Origin: Nyssa sinensis
Taxonomy: Eukaryota > Streptophyta > Magnoliopsida > Cornales > Nyssaceae
DNA length: 64,000 nucleotides
Assembly: GCA_008638375.1 (NCBI GenBank)
Contig: CM018038.1
Coordinates: 30,478,753 to 30,542,752 of the forward strand
Direction: 5' to 3'
Shown: piece after piece, positions 54,912-64,000 of the stretch
Position numbering within the stretch: the first letter of the stretch is position 1
Layout of the letters: the number at the start of each line of letters is the position of its first letter
The notes under the pieces: model-generated
The model's database searches: none
The model's input: the letters and a program-made list of their open reading frames with translations, nothing else
Told to the model about the DNA's origin: nothing
Position numbers and translations under genes: made by a program

Positions 54912-55640
54912 ACCCTTGAATGCCACAAGATCATCAATAAAGAAGTCCAGAGGTTGTTAAATGCTGGAATGATAAAGGAGGTATTCTATCCAGAGTGGCT
55001 TGTCAACATAGTTCTCGTCAAAAAGAAGAATGGCAAATGGAGGGTCTGTATTGACTATACGGACCTAAACAAAACTTGTCCCAAAGACAGCTTCCCTCTT
55101 CCTAGAATTGATTAACTTGTTGATGCAACCGCAGGACAAGAGCTCATGAGTTTCATAGATGCCTACTCTGAATATAATCAGATTCAGATATATCCTCCAG
55201 ACCAATAGAAAACTGCCTTCATATTTGCACAAGGTGTCTATTGTTATAAAATGATGTTATTCGATCTAAAGAACGCTGGAGCCACGTACCAACGTTTGGT
55301 AAACAAGATGTTTGGCTCCAAAATTGGAGACACAATGAAGGTCTACATCGACGACATGCTAGTCAAAAACATTTGAAAGAGTGACCACATCCAACACTTG
55401 AGCCAAACATTTGACATCCTAAGGCAACACAGGATGAAGCTGAACCTCTTAAAATGTACCTTTGGGGTCACCAAGGGAAGATTCTTGGGTTTTTTGGTCT
55501 CTTAAAGAGGAATTGAGGTAGATCCCTCTCAGATAAAAGCTCTGATCAAACTAGAGTCACCTAAAACCAAGAAGGATATCCAAGGCCTAAATGAAAGAAT
55601 AACAGCTCTGAGTACATTCATCTCTAAATCTAAGGACTAG
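54912..55640 (+). pseudogene. Tat element reverse transcriptase (right of the nested LTR)
   Basis: It continues the RT frame with TLECHKIINKEVQRLLNAGM, VKKKNGKWRVCIDYTDLNKT and CPKDSFPLPRID. Then comes FIDAYSEYNQI and, at about 55,342-55,372, the catalytic VYIDDMLVKN with both aspartates. Thumb motifs KLNLLKCTFGVTKGRFLGF follow. Stops interrupt after PRID, after PPDQ and after VKNI, so no enzyme can be made. Confidence 0.9.
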
Positions 55641-56160
55641 TGCCTCCCATTTTTCAGAGCCTTGAGTGAGAATAGGGCCCTAGAGTGGACCTCTGAATGC
55701 GAAAAAGCTTTCCAGGAACTAAAATAGTATCTAGCTTCCCCCGAACTCCTTTTAAAACCAGTACAAGGAAAAAATCTACTCCTATACTTAGTCGTTTCAG
55801 AAAATGTCATCAGCTCTGCATTAGTCAGAGAGGACAAGGGGATTTAGAGGCTTGTTTTTACATTATCAAGGCACTTCCAGACATCGAGATGAGATATTCC
55901 GAAATTGAGAAACTAGCATTAACCTTGGTGATATCCGCTCGAAATTTTAGACCTTATTTTCAAGCACATCTTATCATAATCCCTACGTCTTATCCTCTGA
56001 AATCAGTCCTACACAAGCTTGAAGTGTTAGGACGACTGATCAAGTGGTTAGTGGAGTTAGGAGAATTTGACATATCTTATGTACCGCGGACCTCTATCAA
56101 AGGGCAAACACTGGCAGACTTTGTAGCAGAGTTCACTCCAGCGCTACATGCTAAAACTTG
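55641..56160 (+). pseudogene. Tat element first RNase H / connection
   Basis: [33 protein letters not shown], then after frame changes [40 protein letters not shown] and [12 protein letters not shown], the order typical of gypsy RNase H in Tat pol. Confidence 0.8.
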
Positions 56161-56184
56161 AGCCACTGTTGACACTATGGTATG

Positions 56185-56590
56185 ACAACTTTATATTGAT
56201 GGCTCCTCCACCGATAGAGGTTCAGGAGTGGGCATAGTACTTTAGTCCCCCGATAGAATCATAACTGAGAAAATAGTTAGTTTGGGGTTCAGAGCCTCTA
56301 ATAACGAAGTCGAATAAGAAGCATTTATCCTTGGGATAAAGTTGGATTTGGATTGCAAAACTTTGAGTCTTGAAGCATTCTCTAACTCTCAACTTGTGGT
56401 AAGCCAAGTCTTAAGAGAGTTTTTCATTAAAAATAACACAATGATCAGATATTCAAAGATAGTGGAATCACTAAAGCTGTTTTTCCACAAATTCACCATT
56501 CAGAAAATTGAAAGAAGCCAAAACTCCAAAACTCCAAGGCTGATGCTTTAGTAAATATGGCTTCCCACCTCAAGTTAGAAAGGGATTCAA
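56185..56590 (+). pseudogene. Tat element second RNase H (aRNase H type)
   Basis: LYIDGSSTDRGSGVGIVL carries the first catalytic D; ASNNEVE...EA carries the expected E. LSLEAFSNSQLVVSQVLREF has N where the family has the third acidic residue (SDSQLV). NSKTPRLML/ALVNMASHLKLE closes it across a frameshift. A second RNase H next to the gypsy one is a Tat hallmark. Confidence 0.75.
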
Positions 56591-57860
<1,270 letters not shown>

Positions 57861-58055
57861 GTGTTCCCGAACACCAAAGATCCCACCATAGGAAAACTCT
57901 CCCCTAATTAGGAAGGGCCCTACAAGATAACCAAGATCATCAGACCCACGACTTATTAGTTAGAGGATGTAATTGGAAAGCCTGTACCCAGGCCCTGAAA
58001 CATTGAACACTTATGCAAATATTATCAATAGAGAATTATTTTTTGATTCACTTTT

Positions 58056-58790
58056 GAGTGCTCTCACTCAATGTACAAGCCCCTAAAAGCCTTGTATCCA
58101 TTACAAGTACTACAGGTCTGGTCAATTTCACTCAATGTATAAGCCCCTAAAAGCATTGTATCCACTACAAGTGCTACAGACCTGGTCCATTTCACTCAAT
58201 GTACAAGCCCCTAAAAGCCTTGTATCCACTACAAGTGCTATAGGTCTGGTCCATTTCAGTCAGTGTATAAGCACCTAAAAGCCTTGTATCCACTATAAGT
58301 GCTACAGGTCTGATCCATTTCACTCAATGTACAGGCCCTTAAAAGCCATGTATTCACTACAAGTGCTATACGTCTTGTCCATTTCATTTAATGTATAGGC
58401 TCCTAAAAGCCTTGTATTCAGTATAAGTACTACAGGTCTGGTCCATTTTATTCAATGTACAGGCTCCTAAAAACCTTGTATCCAATACAAGTACTACAGG
58501 TCTGGTCCATTTCATTCAATGTAAAGACCCTTAAAAGTCTTATATCCACTACAAGTGTTATAAGTATGGTTTGTTTCATTCAATATACAGACCCCTAAAA
58601 GCCTTGTATCCACTAGAAGTACTACAGGTCTAGTCCATTTCATTCAATGTATAGACCCCTTAAAAACTTTGTATCTACTATAGGAGCTACAGGTTTGGTC
58701 TATTTCACTTAACAAACAGACCCTTAAAAGCCTTGCGTTCACTGCGAAAGCTATAGGTTTGGTCCATTCCGTTGAGGCGAACAATTCAAT
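58056..58790. repeat. 64-bp minisatellite downstream of integrase, about 11 copies
   Basis: The unit holds CACTCAATGTACAAGCCCCT, AAAAGCCTTGTATCCACTAC and AAGTGCTACAGGTCTGGTCC. The CCCTAA landmark recurs exactly every 64 bases in the first five units (58,084, 58,148, 58,212, 58,276, 58,340) and then decays. It lies between pol and the antisense ORF of the Tat element. Confidence 0.95.
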
Positions 58791-58879
58791 AAAGCTATCA
58801 AAAGCATTGAACATCCAATATGTTTTAATCGAGGCCTCTCATTTCTTATGAATGCCACTGGTCTGATCCTACAGATCTG

Positions 58880-59180
58880 AAGTTGAAGCTTGATTTAACT
58901 ACAAGTTTTGAAAATTTGTGTTTAAAGCTTGATTCAATTACAAGTTTTGAAGATCTGTGCTTAAAGCTTAATTCAATTACAAGTTTTAAAGATCTGTGCT
59001 TGAAGCTTGATTTAATTACAAGTTGTGAAGATCAAAGGTTAAAGCTTGATTTAATTACAAGTTGTGAAGATCTGAGGTTAAAGCTTGATTTAATTACAAG
59101 TTGTGAAAGATTTGAGGGTAAAGCTTGATTTAACTACAAGTTTTAAAGATCTGAGGTTAAAGCTTGATTTTATTACAAGT
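58880..59180. repeat. 39-bp tandem repeat, 7-8 copies, in-frame 13-residue peptide
   Basis: The unit AAGCTTGATTTAATTACAAG plus TTGTGAAGATCTGAGGTTA recurs every 39 bases. On the plus strand 58,883-59,128 is open and gives repeats of LKLDLITSCEDLR. Since 39 is a multiple of three, the open frame may be a by-product of repetition. Confidence 0.9.
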
Positions 59181-59461
59181 TTGGCTGCTCTGAATATTCT
59201 GTTGTTAAAGCCTTTGAAAAATTGTGTGGGTACTTCGGAGATTCCAATAGACTAAAGAAACTACCAAATAATACACAAAGTTCTGAAAGAAACCAAATTT
59301 CATTTATAATTGGCCCAAAGTTTGGGAAAATTACAAGGAAGAAACAAAAAGAGTACAAAATATTCCTAGTCTATTGCTGGTTCGGCAGCCCCTGAAGCAT
59401 CAGCATTGAGAGAAGTTCTGAATCCGCTTCCTTTTCTTTATTGTCCTGCACCATATCGAGA
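59181..59461. other. Spacer between minisatellite and antisense ORF
   Basis: Probably the 3' untranslated part of the antisense gene of the Tat element. Confidence 0.35.
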
Positions 59462-61395
59462 TCACTCTAGCACCTCTAGAGCGTCAGCTTGAGGGAATTC
59501 GGGAGCCGCTTCCTCCTCTTCATCCTCCTGCATCTCAATCTTAACTGGGGATACTTCAATGTCATCTATCCCAGCCATATCCAGGCCAGGATACTTTTTG
59601 CCAAGCTTCGCCTTGAAGGTGCGGTACCCATGCTTGATCAGCTCACCACCCAAGTCCTGGACTTTAGCCTTCAGATCAACTTCAGTTTGAGCTCTGACAG
59701 CTTCGGTAGTGTCTTTGACCTTTTAAATGGAGGCGACCTAGAAGTCATCGAACCTATTCTTGAGGTCTTTTAACTCTAGAGCAAGGGCATCCTTCTCAAA
59801 CTCCAAGATGGAATAGGAATTGGCAGCTTCCCTCAACTTCTCATCAGTTGTAGAGGTAGTGGACTGAGTTGTCCCCAACAGTAGCCTAACTTCATCAAGC
59901 TTAGACTAAAGGGTGCCAATCTGCTCGGAATCCACAAAAAAGTCCATAATGGCCGCAAGGCCATGCATAGCCTAAAACGAAACAAGGAACCCAATTAGCT
60001 CTAAATGTATTACAGAACACTATAAGAAAAATAAGAAGGGAATGATCCATCAGAATTTACCCTCATGTGGAACGCCATCATGTCTTTGGTGATTTTTGGA
60101 ACTTCAGCCCCTTGAACTTGTTTAGGCCTGTCGCCTAAAACTCTTCGTAAACCTTCTTCACGGCTAGAGAGTCGGAGTCATCAGGTAGAGGGGAAGCAGC
60201 AATCGATTTTCCTTTCCCCCTCTTCTGTGTGGGGACTATTGGCTTAGGAGGAGGTAGGGGCTCTCGAATTGGGGATTCCCCTAGATCTTCAGACATTGCT
60301 GGTCTAGAGAATTGGACAGAAGCTTCCTTCTCCTCACCTGAAGAGGAGGCTCAACAGAGGAAAAACTCTCTCTCACCTTCTTCTTCTTCTTCTTTCTTAG
60401 AGCCCATCCAGACATCAGAGACTTCTTCAGGCTCTCAACCCTATCTTTCACCAGCCCAGCTTCCATCAAACTGTTGGGGAAAAGGATGACGTCGTGGGAA
60501 TGATTGCTGGTCTAGAAAAGCCTTCTGTACTTCTCTTGAAGGTCAATGGTAAATAGTGATCTTTTCCAAGCCCTTTTGTTTGCACAGAAAGCACGAAGTT
60601 AGATCAAACAATGCATAAACAAAAAGAAATTTAGAACACAAAGACAAAAATGTATTTAAAGGGGACCTCAACCTTGATCCCAGTCTTTCGAGGGAAGGTT
60701 GAAATTTGGCTCTCATGATCCTCGAACTCCCATCCTCCTCTTACCAAGAAAAACCACTTCTTTCAAGTCTTGTTAGACGTAGGTACTGAGGAGAGGGGTC
60801 TGAACCCCTTGTTAAAAGACATGCAGAACATGCCCTCCAACTTCAAGTACTTCAGGTCCATATTATTCCTGATCAACGGGACGTCCACCTCGACATTGTT
60901 TATATGACCTAGAACTATGAACCCTAATAGATGCCTCTGATTATTGATGTTTAGGTCGACAGGGCATATGTTGAACCAGTTGAAGAAATCCCTAATTAGG
61001 GATGAAAGGGGAGCCTAAACCCGATCACGAACCATTCGAGATAGACACAAATCTCACCTTGATCAATGGTAGACAGGAGGTCCATTGGTCTGGGTACCCT
61101 ATAAGACACATTTGAAAAGAAGTCGAAAGCAACCCTTAGAGCATCTATCATGCCCTGAGTAATGGCACTTTTTCCTTCCCCCTTTCGGGATAACCTACTT
61201 GAGGTTTCCCCTACAACATTCCTAGGCTCTACGAAGGCCTCTACTATCATAAGTTTTGAACTAGGGACGGGGTGGCTAGTTTCTAAGTCCCCTGAGGAGC
61301 TATTGTCGATGAGATATACTTCCGATGGGGCAGACACCTCTATAGATACTTTTTCCCTATAGCCAGTGCTTGACTAAGCATCGAAAGCCGACATT
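59462..61395 (-). pseudogene. Antisense ORF of the Tat element (putative gypsy-type transposon family)
   Basis: Minus-strand coding traces start at ATG 61,395 (MSAFDA, then a stop), continue with APSEVYLIDNSSSGDLETS and, at 61,080-60,996, QGEICVYLEWFVIGFRLPFH, which matches the conserved start of the plant family once named 'putative gypsy type transposon' (PF04195, from memory). Further pieces are INNQRHLLGFIVLG (about 60,930), KKSLMSGWALRKKKKKK (about 60,430-60,380) and an acidic end IEVSPVKIEMQEDEEEEAAP to a stop at 59,462. Stops and probable introns interrupt it. In Tat relatives such antisense ORFs lie between pol and 3' LTR; their function is unknown. Confidence 0.6.
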
Positions 61396-61577
61396 GTATA
61401 AATTTTGAAGGTGGGAGGAAGGTTCAAGGAAAATAAATAGATGACGGTGAGTAAACCAAACCTGATCGCAGATTCGATCGGAGTTGGGCTTCTTACGCCG
61501 AAGAACGTCTCACTCTGGTTTTCTTTTGAGCGTGCGATGAAATTCTCTCAAAGCAAAAAAAATGATGAAATGGAGGG

Positions 61578-64000
61578 TGTCACGACCCCTAACCCACCCT
61601 ATGCGCATTAGGGATTCGTGACCCGGGTCTGCGGCCCGTGGACCGTTCCCCGTCAAAAAGATCTGAAATACTGGATAAAGTTTTAGCAAAATATTTTATC
61701 ATTATGTAATACACCTGGTAGCATAGTCAGGTCATCATCTAGATACATGTCAGAAAGGACATAAGTGTTTCAAAATACAGATCCTCAAAAACAACACCAA
61801 CAAACAGGATCGTGGTGACATGGGAGTATTAAGACCTGTCACATTTAACTTAATACAAAACTCGCCAAAACAGCTACCAGTAACTAGCAGCGTCTAAACT
61901 TCTTGAGCGCCTGAGGGTCCTGCTAGATCCTGTTGTCCTGAAAAAAAATTTAAGGAAGGGGGGTGAGCTAATAGCCCAATAAGTAATTTCCTAGCTTTAA
62001 CATGGGTTCGGGTTTGTCCAATGAAGTGATAGAACAAGGAATAACAGATGGCCAAATGGGCAACAATGAAAACATAGCCAGTCACCAAGATGCGTAACAA
62101 TGACCCGAGGGTCCAAAAGGCATATCCCACAAAATAGATTAAGAGTCAATAACAAAACCAATTGAAATTGGGATCTAGCCTATCATGATGGATTGCTGCC
62201 ACAACAATACGTTAGCCAATCAAAGATATACCATGCTTGCAACAATATGATCATTTCACAGGGTATAAAAATATGATCATACAATGAAATCAAGAATAAT
62301 CCAACATCGAATTCAAATAACCCAGATATACGTGAATCTCCCGGGGCCCGGCATACCCCACTAAAACGCATGCTCAGATCCGCCACAGTTCCTCGGGCTC
62401 TCTAAAAAGCGTTAGAGCTCTTTTCAATACAAGTCCCGTAGGACATAACAGACCCCAAAGGGTCTTTTCCCCACGCAATCTGTGAATGGATGGGCCGTTG
62501 TGACTGAGCACAACCCCGGGTACAAACCAAATATCATGACCAACAAAATTCCACACGGAATGTATAACAGTACCAAACAATTGATATTAAAATTCAACAA
62601 GTCATGAAGAGTGTGAAATAACAAGTTTTATATCAACGGAATATATCTCAAGACCAGGTCATGATATAATAGTGCAATGATTCTTAAATATCGTAAATCG
62701 AATCCACGACGATGCAAGCAAATAAGTCAAATCCAAGAATAAGCATATCCGATAACTACAAGTCGATTGGCTTCAAATCAAGTGCATTAGGTAATGATCG
62801 AGTACAAATTTGGCAGCATATTAAAAGAAACGTGACTGGCTGGGAATAACCCATATTAAAGCGTCAGAATTACTTACCTCAAAAATGATTCTCAGTAGTT
62901 CAACTAATTTAAGTCTCCTTCCTTTTATCTTTTGACGTGCCTGTCATTTGAAAATAAACTCAGTCTATAACTGTAATCGAGCCATGTGCTGTATTCAAAT
63001 ATACTAATCTTGGCTATCGGTATCTCGATTACTAATTTAGATGTCGTCATCGTATCCGGGACGTCGAATAAAATAATTTTAGGCTTTTACGGATTTGAAA
63101 TCGGACGTCCGGATTGAAAAAGGTAAAACTGTTATTTTGCACTTTACGTGTCTTTTATTCTCGGAACCTCTTTTCATAATTTTGACATCACCATTGGGTT
63201 CGGAAGGCTCGAGATAATAAAATTTGACTATTTATTTGCCTCGTTTGGACTTCGTTTGACTTAGTTTAGGATTTGGGGTCTTTTTGTAATTTTCTAAAGT
63301 ATTAATTAATTAGTTTTTTTACTGTTTGGGTTTCTACCGTAATTATAAAAAAATTCTGGTGTCGGTTCAAAATTTTAAGAAATTCCGGTTTGAACCAGTG
63401 GGTTCAAGACCAAAAGTCCTGAACCGGTTCAACAATAAGGTGAACCAACCGGTTCGGTTCAGCTCCAAACTCTCCCCCCCGTTTTTCCGATCATCACTCC
63501 CGGTTGGTTTTCCGGCCATGTCGCCGGAACAGTGCAACCTGCACGGTTTCTTCCATTTTTTTCCATGGATCTCACGTCCAAACTCCACTATTCCTATACC
63601 AATCGAACCATATAACTTCCAGAAGTATTTTAGGACCAAGTTTGGACCCAAACGTTACTGATTTCAACACCCATTTCTGGTTTTTCCGGCCATTGCACCG
63701 GCGAAGGATAATCGGCCATCAAATGGCCATTTCTCAACCATTTAATGTGATTCAAGGTTCGTTGGAATCCTAAAACAGTGCACTAGGCATATTATAGCTT
63801 CAATTCATGCTTAATTAAACTAATCAAAACCTGCCATGTTTGGCCGAAGCTCACAGGTAAATTTTTTTTTTTGTATTTTCTTTCATATTCTCATATATCA
63901 GACCCTAACATGCAACATACATGTTTATAATAGCATGCAAGAAAAATAAGAATGGATTTGGTTTGGTTACCTGTTATAGATTGTTGCTCCTCTAAACTGC
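61578..64000 (-). mobile_element. Long LTR on the minus strand, right end beyond window
   Basis: It begins (plus-strand reading) TGTCACGACCCCTAACCC, the inverse of an LTR end. Read on the minus strand it shows TTACTTATTGGGCTATTAGC and CTCACCCCCTTCC (about 61,990-61,955), matching the TTACTCACTGGGCTTATTT...CTCACCCC block of the solo LTR at 54,363, and a GCGCATAGGGTGGGTTAGG end that parallels GCGTAGGGTGGGGTTCGGG there. Both LTRs also have GAACCGGTT-rich parts (51,391-51,440 and 63,405-63,460). It is a related but different family. It interrupts the Tat element after its antisense ORF. Confidence 0.65.

Noticed and set aside
58056..59180. CRISPR-like array
   Set aside because: Units are directly contiguous without unique spacers and the context is a plant retrotransposon; these are minisatellites.
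59489..59773. Plus-strand 94-residue open frame
   Set aside because: Antisense shadow of the acidic C-terminus of the Tat antisense ORF.
60229..60489. Plus-strand open frame rich in Ser and Glu
   Set aside because: Mirror of the Lys/Arg-rich part of the antisense ORF on the minus strand.
63326..63661. 111-residue open frame on the plus strand
   Set aside because: Lies in LTR sequence with an overlapping frame on the other strand and no domain.

Overview
This is plant nuclear DNA, almost certainly from a eudicot with a large, repeat-rich genome. The evidence is AT-rich sequence, GT-AG introns, an intact DYW-type pentatricopeptide-repeat gene, a DUF616 gene, and layers of plant RTE and L1 LINEs, Ty1/copia and Ty3/gypsy (Tat and chromovirus-like) elements and hAT/Mutator-type MITEs. 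The species cannot be fixed from the sequence; a woody eudicot is plausible. Nothing prokaryotic is present.

Region by region. (1) 1-11,215 reads as intron 3 of a minus-strand DUF616 gene. It is filled by a nearly full-length but decayed RTE LINE (226-7712) bounded by a 21-bp target-site duplication. Inside that LINE lie a hAT-like MITE, a tandem duplication, an ultra-short L1 insertion and a long L1 copy. Farther right are a SINE-like piece and a second hAT-like MITE. (2) 11,216-24,123 holds the first three coding exons of the DUF616 (EMB2756-like) gene on the minus strand. Its 10.5-kb intron 2 carries another hAT MITE, a Mutator-like MITE, a gypsy gag/LTR remnant and a probable copia LTR. 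(3) 24.1-33.4 kb is mostly transposon DNA. Its main feature is a roughly 5.3-kb imperfect inverted repeat (27,040-32,315) made of chromovirus-type LTR sequence, with a later L1 insertion in the right arm. (4) 33.4-35.1 kb is a broken HflX GTPase gene. (5) 35.4-42.1 kb has three decayed copia elements. (6) 43,220-45,901 is an intact single-exon PPR-DYW gene (minus strand, At1g19720/DYW7-like).

(7) From about 46.2 kb to 61.6 kb there is one decayed Ty3/gypsy element of the Tat lineage on the plus strand: 5' LTR, PBS, gag, protease, RT, two RNase H domains, integrase, two minisatellites and an antisense ORF. It is split in RT by a 5.4-kb solo LTR (49,503-54,906) with a perfect 5-bp target duplication. 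In its integrase it carries a 129-bp uninterrupted piece of chloroplast rbcL. Its right end is cut by a second long LTR on the opposite strand (61,578 to window end).

Only two host genes look functional: the DUF616 gene, which runs off the left edge, and the PPR gene. They show no evident functional link. I found no new multi-gene system. The most unusual objects are the plastid insert in the integrase, the LTR palindrome, the resolvable stacking of insertions, and the in-frame 39-bp repeats plus antisense ORF of the Tat element.
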